The notes beneath the pieces are model-generated. The model saw only the letters and a program-made list of their open reading frames with translations, searched no databases and had not been told where the DNA came from. Position numbers and translations under genes: made by a program. From Flavobacteriales bacterium UBA7690 (GTDB taxonomy: Bacteria; Bacteroidota; Bacteroidia; Flavobacteriales_F; PHOS-HE28), in the NCBI GenBank assembly GCA_002482775.1, contig DLGQ01000046.1, positions 731 to 24,258 on the forward strand: a DNA stretch of 23,528 nt, written 5' to 3'. This document shows positions 7,209 through 15,391 of this stretch, one piece after another. The stretch's first letter is position 1. Each line of letters begins with the position of its first letter.

Positions 7209-8933
7209 ATGATGAGAACCTACGCCGCACACATCCTTGCCCTGTTCACTGGCATCGCTGCCCATGCCCAGACACCGTTGCCCATCCCGGAGACGCTATC
7301 AGGCCCGGTGATCGATCTGTCCTTGATGGAGGGGACAACGGAATTCCATGCTGGGGAAGTGGTTCCCACCTATGGATACAACGGCGGTCTCCTGGGCCCG
7401 ACAGTGATCCTCGAGCGCGATGAGGAGGTGACCTTGAACGTGACCAATACCCTGCCGGACCTGACCACCACCCACTGGCACGGCTTGCACGTGAGCCCGA
7501 TGAACGATGGTGGCCCGCATTCGCTGATCTACCCCAATACCACCTGGAGCCCGAGCTTCACCGTACTGGATCGCGCCAGCACCTTCTGGTACCATCCACA
7601 TGGGCACGGCCTTACGGACTACCAAGTGAGCATGGGTGCGGCAGGCATGATCATTGTCCGCGATGCACAGGAAGCAGCGCTTGCATTACCACGCACCTAC
7701 GGGGTGGACGACATACCGCTGATCCTGCAAACGAAGGCGATCGTGGATGGGCAGATCATGTTGCATACCGGGCTGGATAGCGTGGTGGTGGTGAACGGGG
7801 TGCGCGACGCGTGGAAGGAATTGCCCGCACAAGTGGTGCGCCTGCGGTGCTTGAACGGGTCCAGCGAACGCACCTTTCTGCTGGGCTTCTCCAATGGCAT
7901 GAGCTTCCAGGTGATCGGTACGGACGGTGGCCTGCTACCCGCACCTGTTCCACTGACGCGCCTGCGCCTGATGCCCGGCGAGCGCGCCGAATTGCTGCTT
8001 GAACTGGGAGGCTTGACCGGCCAGACCATGCAACTGGTGAGCTATGGATCCGAATTGCCCAATGGCTTCGTGGGCGCGGCCCAGGTGGGCAATGGCATGG
8101 AAACCTTGCACGGCTACGAAGAGAACGCCTTGAACGGTGCGGACTTTGCCCTGGTAACCTTCACCGTGGGCGATCCAACAGCTGACCCCTTGACCACCGT
8201 TCCAGCCACACTGGTGCCCACGCTTCCCTTGCTGGAGGCTGAGGCCGATCTCACGCGCTCCTTCGTCTTCGCACCCGAGGTCATGGATCCCATGGGCATG
8301 ATCGAAGGCCCGTTCACGATCAACGGCGCGCTGATGGACATGGACGTGATCAACGAGACCGTACCGCTGGGGAATACGGAGATCTGGGCCTTCCAGAACA
8401 ACACCCAGATCGCCCATCCGCTGCACATACACGACATCCAGTTCAACATCCTGGACCGCAACAACGCTGCACCCGACGTGTGGGAGAATGGCTGGAAGGA
8501 CGTGGTGCTGGTACCTCCCATGGGCACGGCACGCGTGATCATGCGCTTCGATGACCATGCCGACCCGGAGATGCCTTACATGTACCACTGCCACATGCTG
8601 ATGCACGAGGACGAGGGAATGATGGGCCAGTTCCTCGTAGTTGACCCGAACAGCATTGAAGAAGAGCCTGCGCGGCAGGACTTGTACGTGTGGCCCAACC
8701 CATCGGCGGGTCGCACCTGCACCGTGCGTTGGCCCGCTGTGAACGGTGCGGTGCAGGCTACGCTGATGGATGCCTGTGGCCGGACCGTACACCGCACGAC
8801 GCTCTCCAACACCACGTCGGGAGTTCCATTGGAGCTACCGCTGCTCGCTGCCGGACACTACACACTCCGCTTGACCTCCACAGCGGGGCGCACTGCACAT
8901 GCTGCGCTTACATTGACCGATACAACGCACTGA
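7209..8933 (+). CDS. Multicopper oxidase with T9SS sorting domain
   Basis: A 574-residue three-cupredoxin laccase/CueO-type enzyme that oxidises a substrate (Cu(I), phenols or a metal) and reduces O2 to water. All four copper-binding segments are visible: 'HWHG' (89-92), 'WYHPHGHG' (127-134), 'HPLHIHD' (403-409) and 'HCHMLMHEDEGM' (460-471). The HCHxxxHxxxxM pattern predicts Met471 as the axial type 1 ligand. The start could be 7209 or the adjacent ATG at 7212; both give a signal peptide ending AAHAQ. Residues after about 490 are an added T9SS domain ('LYVWPNPSAG', 'LMDACGRTV', 'LLAAGHYTL'), so export is through the type IX system and the enzyme acts at the surface. No methionine-rich CueO insert is obvious. 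It is 32 bases upstream of thioredoxin-like copy 2. Confidence 0.95.
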   Translation: MMRTYAAHILALFTGIAAHAQTPLPIPETLSGPVIDLSLMEGTTEFHAGEVVPTYGYNGGLLGPTVILERDEEVTLNVTNTLPDLTTTHWHGLHVSPMNDGGPHSLIYPNTTWSPSFTVLDRASTFWYHPHGHGLTDYQVSMGAAGMIIVRDAQEAALALPRTYGVDDIPLILQTKAIVDGQIMLHTGLDSVVVVNGVRDAWKELPAQVVRLRCLNGSSERTFLLGFSNGMSFQVIGTDGGLLPAPVPLTRLRLMPGERAELLLELGGLTGQTMQLVSYGSELPNGFVGAAQVGNGMETLHGYEENALNGADFALVTFTVGDPTADPLTTVPATLVPTLPLLEAEADLTRSFVFAPEVMDPMGMIEGPFTINGALMDMDVINETVPLGNTEIWAFQNNTQIAHPLHIHDIQFNILDRNNAAPDVWENGWKDVVLVPPMGTARVIMRFDDHADPEMPYMYHCHMLMHEDEGMMGQFLVVDPNSIEEEPARQDLYVWPNPSAGRTCTVRWPAVNGAVQATLMDACGRTVHRTTLSNTTSGVPLELPLLAAGHYTLRLTSTAGRTAHAALTLTDTTH

Positions 8934-8965
8934 CCCAACAACTTCGACAACCAACAAACAAGAAC

Positions 8966-9709
8966 ATGAAAAAGAACTACGCTACGCTGGCTGCCATCCT
9001 CATGACCGTCGGACTCACTGCCCAAACCACAGGACTGGATTTCACGGCGAACGATTGTGATGGTATGAGCCACACCTTGTTCGCCGACCTCGAAGCCGGC
9101 AATGCCGTGGTGATCGATCTGGTGATGATGGGCTGCCCCAGCTGCATACCTGCGACACTGGCTATCGCGAACGATGTGATCCCGAACACGGCGGATCCCA
9201 GCCGTGTGAAATTCTACAGCATCGGCTACACCAACTCCGTCACCTGCGCGCAGATGCTCAGCTGGCGCAGCGGCATGGGCCTGAGCCATCCAGTGTTCGC
9301 TGGCATGAGCGCACAGACCACGCACTACGGCGGCATGGGCATGCCTACGGTGGTCGTGCTCGGCGGTGGTACTGCCCACACGGTCCACTACAACGAGCTT
9401 GGTCATTCGGCCAGCGACAACCCGGACATCATCGCGGCCGTCAACGAAGCGCTCGCTTCTACGAACAGCGTTGCAGAAGGTGAGTACACATCGGTAGGGG
9501 TAAGCCCGAACCCGACCAGTGATGTATTGACCATCAGCGGTACAACCTGGACGAATGCACGCGTACTGGACCTCCAGGGTCGCGAGGTGTTGAACGCCCG
9601 CTTGGTGAACAGCAAACTGGACGTCGCAGACCTGGTAACCGGTGCCTACGTTGTGTACCTGACCGATGCCAAAGGCGCCGTCGGTACGGCCCGCTTTGAG
9701 AAGAAGTAG
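8966..9709 (+). CDS. Thioredoxin-like T9SS cargo protein (copy 2)
   Basis: A 247-residue paralogue of the protein at 5797-6567. The start at 8966 gives signal peptide MKKNYATLAAILMTVGLTAQ; the open frame reaches back into the oxidase gene and should be ignored. Shared marks are 'NDCDG', the CxxC pair C57-PS-C60, C94 ('SVTCAQM'), and 'YGGMGMPTVVVLGGG' with cis-Pro127. The sorting domain ('VSPNPTSDVLTI', 'LDLQGREV', 'VTGAYVVYL') closely resembles that of the next gene, including 'GTTWT' in both. The short 32-base gap to the oxidase suggests co-transcription. A thiol or disulfide partner for the oxidase, or copper carriage by the CxxC, is inferred. Confidence 0.85.
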   Translation: MKKNYATLAAILMTVGLTAQTTGLDFTANDCDGMSHTLFADLEAGNAVVIDLVMMGCPSCIPATLAIANDVIPNTADPSRVKFYSIGYTNSVTCAQMLSWRSGMGLSHPVFAGMSAQTTHYGGMGMPTVVVLGGGTAHTVHYNELGHSASDNPDIIAAVNEALASTNSVAEGEYTSVGVSPNPTSDVLTISGTTWTNARVLDLQGREVLNARLVNSKLDVADLVTGAYVVYLTDAKGAVGTARFEKK

Positions 9710-9720
9710 TACGAATGCAC

Positions 9721-9751
9721 TGCCGAGGTGGGGGAATGCCCTGCCTCGGCA
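9721..9751 (+). other. Intergenic hairpin between copy 2 and the CxCC protein
   Basis: TGCCGAGG (9721-9728) and CCTCGGCA (9744-9751) are exact reverse complements around a 15-nt loop, 11 bases after the stop of the preceding gene. There is no T-tract. A processing or stabilising hairpin within the operon, or a weak terminator, is possible. Confidence 0.5.
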
Positions 9752-9793
9752 AAGCACCGGACCGAACGTATGCATCATCATCATTCGCATCTC

Positions 9794-11227
9794 ATGAAAG
9801 AACTGCTCCTTTCCACCCTAGCGGCGCTGGCAACCACGGCCGGTGTTGCGCAAACCAGCTTCAGCTGGTCCGATCCCCTTGACTGCAACATGAGCGGTAC
9901 GGGTGCACTGCGCCCACGCATCGCCTTCAATGCTGCAGGGAACCCCGTGGTCCTATGGGGTGATGATAGCCCCAACAGCAACCATGTCTCCGTGGGGAAC
10001 GGTACGTCGTTTTCCATGCCGGTGGAGGTGAGCGCGCCAGGTTGCGAACCAGCGGTGTCCTATTGGATGGGAAGCAGTTTGGCGGCGGTCGGGAATACCG
10101 TGTGGGTGGCCATGAAAGCGGTGCCGGAAGATCTCAAACCCATCTACGTGCGCCGTTCCGATGATGGCGGTTCCACATGGGGCGATACCATCCGGGTCGA
10201 TCGACCCGATGGACTGCTCTCCCGCTTCCCCTCCATTGCAGTGGTCGATCCCGATGCACCCTTGGTCCAATACATGCAGTTCGACGAGGAATTCAGCAAC
10301 GCAAGACAAGTGGTGACGCACATGATGGGCGGCGCGTTCATGGATCCGGTCCAGGTGAGTACCCCGTATGCGCCCGGCGATGTGTGCGATTGCTGCCCCG
10401 GCCAGATCGTTTCGGACCCTGACCACGCGGTGGCACTCTACCGCAATGCAGGATCGGACATCCGTGTGATGTGGGGCGCCGTTTCCACGGACGATGGCGT
10501 ATCCTTTCCTACGGGGAGCGTTGTGGACACCACCGGCTGGGAACTCAGCCAATGCCCCAGCAGTGGACCCGCTGGCTATCTCGCCGGGGATTCGATCCAC
10601 TACGCGTGGATGTCCGGGGCTAACCAGGGGTCAAAGGTCTATGTGGGCAGTGCGCTTGCAGCCGATCTCACCTTGGGCGGTCAGCGGTTGGTATACCCGG
10701 CCCCCATGAGCACCCAGCAGAACTACCCGCGCATCGCGGGCAGCGGTGATACACTGGGTGTGGTGTGGGAGAACCAGAGCAACGGTGGGATGGAGATCTT
10801 TTTCAGTTGGAGCGTGACCGGGGTGAACGGCCTGAGCTTGCCCGAATTGGTGAACCCGATCACGACCGGAACACAGCGGACACCGGATATCGCCTTCCGC
10901 AATGGCGTTTTCCACATCGTTTGGGGAGAGAATACCCTGGGTCTGGTCCGCTACCGAAAAGCGACCTTGCTGAACACCACCGGAATTACGGGACGTTCCG
11001 CAGATGCGCCATTGACCTTTTGGCCGAACCCGGTGCAAGATGTGCTGCATGTGGAAGGAACAACCTGGACCAGTGCGTTGATCATTGACGCGCAGGGCAG
11101 GACCGTTGCACGCGAAGCGGTGATCGGTGGTTCGATCGACCTCTCGGCCCTTGCCGCCGGTTCATATTCCATCACACTTTCCGACCGCCAAGGTGCGACC
11201 GCTTTGCTGCGGATCGAAAAGCGATGA
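9794..11227 (+). CDS. Sialidase-fold (BNR) protein with CxCC motif and T9SS domain
   Basis: A 477-residue secreted protein. ATG 9794 opens a clean signal peptide (MKELLLSTLAALATTAGVAQ). An in-frame ATG at 9770 would add 'MHHHHSHL' and is less likely. The body fits a six-bladed sialidase-like propeller: an Asp box 'SDDGGSTWGD' (122-131), and repeated 'RIAF', 'SIAV', 'PRIAGSGDTLGVVW' and 'PDIAFRNGVFHIVW' strands. The unusual mark is C198-D-C200-C201 in 'GDVCDCCPGQIV', a motif I have seen in Bacteroidota sialidase-fold proteins of unknown function. Active-site Arg triads of true sialidases were not identified. The C-terminus is a T9SS domain ('FWPNPVQDVLHV', 'IDAQGRTV', 'LAAGSYSITL'). It overlaps the MbnP gene by four bases, so it may bind copper at the surface. 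Confidence 0.8.
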   Translation: MKELLLSTLAALATTAGVAQTSFSWSDPLDCNMSGTGALRPRIAFNAAGNPVVLWGDDSPNSNHVSVGNGTSFSMPVEVSAPGCEPAVSYWMGSSLAAVGNTVWVAMKAVPEDLKPIYVRRSDDGGSTWGDTIRVDRPDGLLSRFPSIAVVDPDAPLVQYMQFDEEFSNARQVVTHMMGGAFMDPVQVSTPYAPGDVCDCCPGQIVSDPDHAVALYRNAGSDIRVMWGAVSTDDGVSFPTGSVVDTTGWELSQCPSSGPAGYLAGDSIHYAWMSGANQGSKVYVGSALAADLTLGGQRLVYPAPMSTQQNYPRIAGSGDTLGVVWENQSNGGMEIFFSWSVTGVNGLSLPELVNPITTGTQRTPDIAFRNGVFHIVWGENTLGLVRYRKATLLNTTGITGRSADAPLTFWPNPVQDVLHVEGTTWTSALIIDAQGRTVAREAVIGGSIDLSALAAGSYSITLSDRQGATALLRIEKR

Positions 11228-12003
11228 ATGTCATCCAGCGTACGCTGTCTGCGGTCATGAGACCCTTGCCTATGCTCAGCGCGACGGCGATGCTCGGGTC
11301 GTGTTCGCATGTGCCGGATGAAGCAGCGGTACCGGCGCTTCCGGTGCGCACGGTACAACTGAGCATGGCGATGGACTTGCGCTACGGTGGACATGTTTAT
11401 GACATGAACAGCGTGTACGAGGATGACTACGGCCATGCGTTCCTGCTGGACACACTGCGCTTCCTGGCATCCGGTGCGCAAGCGATGGCGGACGACGATG
11501 TACTGCTCGCTGATTATTCCACCGTGTCTATGATCATGGACGGTGGGGAGGGGAACCGCGAGCACCTGCTGGGTGAGCTCACTGCGGCTTCATTGCATGA
11601 GATCGCCTTCATATTGGGGGTGGCGCCCGATGCCAATCACGCCGACCCCGCACTGGCACAGCCACCGCTGAACGATATGAGCATGCACAGCGGCAGCATG
11701 GACGAAGGCTATTCCTTCCTGCATGTAGCAGGTCGTGTGGACAGCAATTCGGATGGGATCATAGACGGATCGGATCAGCGGTTCAGCCACCGCTGCATTG
11801 GGGATCTGCTGCTGTGTCCTGCAATGACCGCGGTACATACAGATCTACCGGAAGGTGGTGTACTTACCGTTCAGGTCCCTGTGGATATGGAGGTGCTGCT
11901 CGCTGATATCGACCTCTTGAACACGCCCTCCACCACCGGCAGTGGGCCCGTGAATTGGGACTGGATGCAACGCCTGATGGGCGCCATTGAAGAAGAACAT
12001 TGA
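11224..12003 (+). CDS. MbnP-family copper-binding lipoprotein
   Basis: A 259-residue protein. Its ATG overlaps the stop of the upstream gene (ATGA at 11224-11227), indicating translational coupling. A hydrophobic stretch ends in lipobox 'LGSC' (C27), so it is probably a lipoprotein. The body follows the MbnP pattern: 'VQLSMAMDLRYGG', 'LDTLRFLASG', 'HEIAFILGVAPDANHADP' and 'QPPLNDMSMHSG...GYSFLHVAGR'. MbnP/CorA-type proteins bind copper in methanotrophs and others. In the place where family members usually have M-x-W with a modified tryptophan, this one reads 'MSMHSGSMDEGY', with Met and His but no Trp. H189 and C191 may add ligands. The context next to a multicopper oxidase supports copper binding. 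Confidence 0.75.
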   Translation: MNVIQRTLSAVMRPLPMLSATAMLGSCSHVPDEAAVPALPVRTVQLSMAMDLRYGGHVYDMNSVYEDDYGHAFLLDTLRFLASGAQAMADDDVLLADYSTVSMIMDGGEGNREHLLGELTAASLHEIAFILGVAPDANHADPALAQPPLNDMSMHSGSMDEGYSFLHVAGRVDSNSDGIIDGSDQRFSHRCIGDLLLCPAMTAVHTDLPEGGVLTVQVPVDMEVLLADIDLLNTPSTTGSGPVNWDWMQRLMGAIEEEH

Positions 12004-12042
12004 CAGACGAACACATTCCAACACATCGATAACAAATTACGC

Positions 12043-14301
12043 ATGAAGGACCTCCTCATACTCACCGCTGTGATCTACTCCGGGCTAACTGTCAGCGGCC
12101 AGGCTTGCATCGATCGCTACCTCACCGATGCGCTCACCTATACCACCATCGTGTCCAGCACCGATCAGGTGAACCAACCGCGCGACCTGGACTTCAAACC
12201 CAACAGCAACGAACTGTGGGTGATGAACAAAGGCGGTGGCGCTGGTGGCAGCATGGTGATCGTGCGCAATGCGGGTCTGCCCGGTCAAACCGACACATAC
12301 AAGAAGGATACCCACAGCGACCACTTCATGATCCAAGCCAGCGCCATGGCCTTTTCAGAGAACGGCGAATGGGGCGCCGTGAGCGAAGTGCAGAACACGG
12401 CAGATGCCAGCAGCACCTTCATGGGCCCCGCCTTGTGGAGCGCCGATCCCAACATCTTCGCAACCGTTTTTCAGAACAACTGGGTGAACGGGCAACCCCT
12501 GGGGAGCCACTTGGACATGCTGCACCAGAGTCCTTATGCCATGGGCATCGCATCGGACAGCGCCAAGGTGTTCTGGGTCATGGATGGCCATTTCGGCAAC
12601 ATCTGCCGGTACGATTATGTGGAGGATCATGGCCCAGGGTACGACGACCACGGCGCAGGGAAGATCTGGCGCTACATCGATGTGCCGGTATCACGCACAC
12701 CGAATATTCCCAGCCACATGGCGCTGGACCGTGAGAACGGCTGGCTCTACTTTATCGATGGCGGCACCAAGCAGATCAAACGCATGGATGTCCACAGCGG
12801 GTCCATAACCGGAAATCTCACCGCGCCATCCACGAGCAATGAGCCACTTGCCAGTTACAAGAAAGTGGAAGGCGCTACCGTGGAGGTGGTGGACACCTGG
12901 ACCACGCAGCCTTGTGGCATCGACTACGCACAGGACAGGTTGATCGTGAGCGATCACACTTCCGGCGACATCAAGATCTACGATGTCTCCGGAGTACCCA
13001 TCCTGCTTGGAACCATCGCCACGGGCATGCCCAGCATCATGGGCGTGAAGGTGGGACCCGACGGCCGGATCTGGTACACGCATTACAGCGGCAACAAAGT
13101 AGTGCGTATCGATCCGTTGACCATGACCGATGATGCGGCCATTGAAGCCATTGTAACACCAACGACTGTGGCCACTACGCCGAACTTCTACAGCACGGCC
13201 AACGACGTTTGCGCCGCATCCATTGAGCCTGTTGTCACCCTCGCGAACCGCGGCAGCAACGATCTGACGATGGTGGACATCCACTTCCACATCGATGGTG
13301 GCACGGCCACCATGTTCTCGTGGACCGGAACCCTTGCCCCCGGCGCGACCACGGATGTGACGCTTCCTTCCGTTGCCGTGACCAACGGTGCCCACCAATT
13401 GAACGTCTGGACCGAGCTGCCCAACGGCACCGATGACATGGTGCCCATGAACAATGAAATGGCCGGTAGTTTCCGCGTGGTGGATCCCGTGCAAAGCTTG
13501 CCCTTCGCGGAGACTTTCGCTGGCACCACCTTCCCACCTGATGGCTGGAACTACGTCCACTTCAACCCGAACAACAAGATGACCCGCAACGCCACCGCAG
13601 GCGCGTTTGGTACCAGTCCGGGTTGCATGAAGATGGACCACTTCTCCGGCCAGATGGACATCACCGGACAGTTGGACCACCTGATGATGCCGCGCGTTGA
13701 TCTCAGCACAGCAACAGCGGGCACCACCCTGGACTTCGCCGTGGCCTACAAGCAATACAACACGGCCACCAGCGAACGGTTGATGGTGAAGGTCTCCACG
13801 GATTGCGGGGCCACATGGTCCACCGTGTACGACAAGGAAGGTGCCGCCCTCTCTACGGCCCCTGCTGGCACCGCAGCGTTCACACCCACCGCCACGCAAT
13901 GGCGCACCGACTATGTGGACCTCACCGAAGTGTTGGGTGAGCCCGACGTGCTGTTCATGTTCGTGACCGAGAGCAACTTCGGGAACAATATGTACTTGGA
14001 CGAGATCCGCATCGGCAACACGGTTGGGATCGATGAGGACCTGGCGTTCACGTTCAACATGTATCCGAACCCGGCTGTGGATCATGTAATGCTCCAGCTC
14101 GGTCAGCGCGCTGGACCCTTGACCGTGGAACTGCACGATGCGCTCGGCGCCCTAGTACAGACCCGCACATACCAAACCGCTGGCGGAGGCACAGTACAGT
14201 TGGCATTGGACGGGCTGGCCACCGGCAGCTATGCCGTGCGCTTGCGCACCAAGACTGGCCTGCTAAGCACAAAACCATTGATCATATCAGGTGATCGCTG
14301 A
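12043..14301 (+). CDS. Large NHL-type propeller protein with CARDB, jelly-roll and T9SS domains
   Basis: A 752-residue secreted protein with signal peptide MKDLLILTAVIYSGLTVSGQ. Residues about 30-375 form an NHL/SMP-30-like beta-propeller ('QPRDLDFKPNSNELWVMNK', 'PSHMALDRENGWLYFID', 'QPCGIDYAQDRLIVSD', 'IMGVKVGPDGRIWYTHY'). Residues about 383-478 fit a CARDB module, and about 488-660 a choice-of-anchor J/MAM-like jelly roll ('FAETFAGTTFPPDGWNYV'). The end is a T9SS domain from 'FNMYPNPAVDHVML'. Several histidines, an 'SDHF' and 'HGPGYDDHGAG' segment could bind metal. The gene starts 39 bases after MbnP, so the two probably share an operon. No enzyme activity is evident. Confidence 0.82.
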   Translation: MKDLLILTAVIYSGLTVSGQACIDRYLTDALTYTTIVSSTDQVNQPRDLDFKPNSNELWVMNKGGGAGGSMVIVRNAGLPGQTDTYKKDTHSDHFMIQASAMAFSENGEWGAVSEVQNTADASSTFMGPALWSADPNIFATVFQNNWVNGQPLGSHLDMLHQSPYAMGIASDSAKVFWVMDGHFGNICRYDYVEDHGPGYDDHGAGKIWRYIDVPVSRTPNIPSHMALDRENGWLYFIDGGTKQIKRMDVHSGSITGNLTAPSTSNEPLASYKKVEGATVEVVDTWTTQPCGIDYAQDRLIVSDHTSGDIKIYDVSGVPILLGTIATGMPSIMGVKVGPDGRIWYTHYSGNKVVRIDPLTMTDDAAIEAIVTPTTVATTPNFYSTANDVCAASIEPVVTLANRGSNDLTMVDIHFHIDGGTATMFSWTGTLAPGATTDVTLPSVAVTNGAHQLNVWTELPNGTDDMVPMNNEMAGSFRVVDPVQSLPFAETFAGTTFPPDGWNYVHFNPNNKMTRNATAGAFGTSPGCMKMDHFSGQMDITGQLDHLMMPRVDLSTATAGTTLDFAVAYKQYNTATSERLMVKVSTDCGATWSTVYDKEGAALSTAPAGTAAFTPTATQWRTDYVDLTEVLGEPDVLFMFVTESNFGNNMYLDEIRIGNTVGIDEDLAFTFNMYPNPAVDHVMLQLGQRAGPLTVELHDALGALVQTRTYQTAGGGTVQLALDGLATGSYAVRLRTKTGLLSTKPLIISGDR

Positions 14302-14308
14302 TCACCTG
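14288..14308 (+). terminator. Hairpin across the stop codon of the propeller gene
   Basis: CAGGTGATC (14288-14296) and GATCACCTG (14300-14308) are exact complements around a 3-nt loop, and the TGA stop at 14299-14301 lies within the structure. There is no U-tract, so it may be a processing barrier or a Rho-type end rather than a strong intrinsic terminator. It separates the propeller gene from the membrane protein gene. Confidence 0.45.
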
Positions 14309-14397
14309 GAGGTTGGTGAAAGGGGGAGGCTACCTGCCTGGTGCCTTCCCCGATCACTGATCGGAACAGAAACTACGTGCCACATGAAGCGATAGAT

Positions 14398-15369
14398 ATG
14401 ACCTCCACATCCATCAACGGGACCATCGTCCCTTCAAGCAATGGGATACGACAATTCGTTTCACGCAACCCCGTGCTTACCCTGTGCACATTGGTACTTG
14501 GTGTGCAGTTGGGCATTGTTCTCCTGACCTCCCATTTCATTCCGGAAGGAATGCGCATGCATGATGTGCCAAAAGCACATGCCATCTTCCGGTTCCGGGT
14601 ATTCGGTCCATTGTTCTTCGCCATCGCACTCACTTGGTACCTAGAGGGCCGTGCCGGACTCGCACACTTGTTCGCAGCCTACCGCATCTGGCGCGTGCCA
14701 GCGCGCTTTTACGCCTTTGCCACTACGTGGAAGTTCCTCTTCTGTTTCCTGGCTTGGGCCATTGCGGATATCACAGGCATCTTGCCCTGGCCGGGTGCCA
14801 TCATCCCGAACATGATCGGGGGTGATTGGTCCCAGTTACGCCTGCTCATCAGTTCCATTCCCTTCATCCTGGGCATCGCCCTGGTCGAGGAGACCACGTG
14901 GATGAAATACTGCGTGACCCGCTTGCAACAGCGTTACAGCGCACTCGCGGCATGCATACTTACTGGGATTGCCTGGGGGCTGTGGTACCTCCCAATGTTG
15001 CTTATGGGTGAAGGTGTGCCCGACGGTGTGCCTTGGTACATGTTTCTGTTGAGCATGGTGGGGCTCACCATAGTGCTCGGTTGGGCCTATAACATGACCC
15101 ACAGCGGCTTGCTGCTCCTGATCATGCAAGTGGTCAGCAACATTGCGTTCTTCACGGTGCCCGCGTTGCCCATGGTACACAACGGCGATCCAAGCTATGT
15201 GCTGGCCTTCGTATGGGTGGAGGTAGCGATCGCTACGTACTTGGTCTGGCGTTACGGGCCACGCCACATGGGCATTTCGCCCAGGCCCATCTGGTCCATT
15301 ACCAGGAAGCCCCGACCGGCAGAGGATTCTACTATCCTGTATCGTCCAGCGGACCAACTGACACCATAA
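14398..15369 (+). CDS. CPBP-family membrane protein lacking protease residues
   Basis: A 323-residue protein with about eight membrane segments. The GTG at 14341 is open too, but ATG 14398 is preferred. Residues 164-203 match the CPBP/Abi (CAAX-type) intramembrane protease core: 'EETTWMKYCVTRLQQRYSALAA' (first 20 residues of the match) and 'GIAWGLWYLPMLL'. In active members the pattern is EExxWR...GLxWxxWH and a later His. Here Glu164-Glu165 remain, but Arg is Met169, the first His is Tyr197 and the later His position is Gln244 ('LIMQVVSN'). It is therefore likely a non-catalytic CPBP protein. Its role in the island is unknown. It is 22 bases upstream of the cupin-8 gene. Confidence 0.75.
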   Translation: MTSTSINGTIVPSSNGIRQFVSRNPVLTLCTLVLGVQLGIVLLTSHFIPEGMRMHDVPKAHAIFRFRVFGPLFFAIALTWYLEGRAGLAHLFAAYRIWRVPARFYAFATTWKFLFCFLAWAIADITGILPWPGAIIPNMIGGDWSQLRLLISSIPFILGIALVEETTWMKYCVTRLQQRYSALAACILTGIAWGLWYLPMLLMGEGVPDGVPWYMFLLSMVGLTIVLGWAYNMTHSGLLLLIMQVVSNIAFFTVPALPMVHNGDPSYVLAFVWVEVAIATYLVWRYGPRHMGISPRPIWSITRKPRPAEDSTILYRPADQLTP

Positions 15370-15391
15370 CCATCCCGACACCCCCTTGCTG

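Noticed and set aside
7935..8792. A 285-codon open frame on the minus strand
   Set aside because: It is a shadow of the multicopper oxidase gene, whose copper ligands are all on the plus strand.
8858..9790. A 310-codon open frame on the minus strand
   Set aside because: It is antisense to thioredoxin-like copy 2 and has no protein features of its own.
9770..9793. Upstream start giving MHHHHSHL before the signal peptide of the CxCC protein
   Set aside because: A His run before a signal peptide is unusual and the ATG at 9794 gives a standard one. A metal-sensing leader was considered, but the run is too short to support.
12691..14136. A 481-codon open frame on the minus strand
   Set aside because: It is antisense to a propeller protein with clear domains and a sorting signal. 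Its translation is His/Val/Gly-rich with no family motifs, as expected for the mirror of a GC-rich gene.
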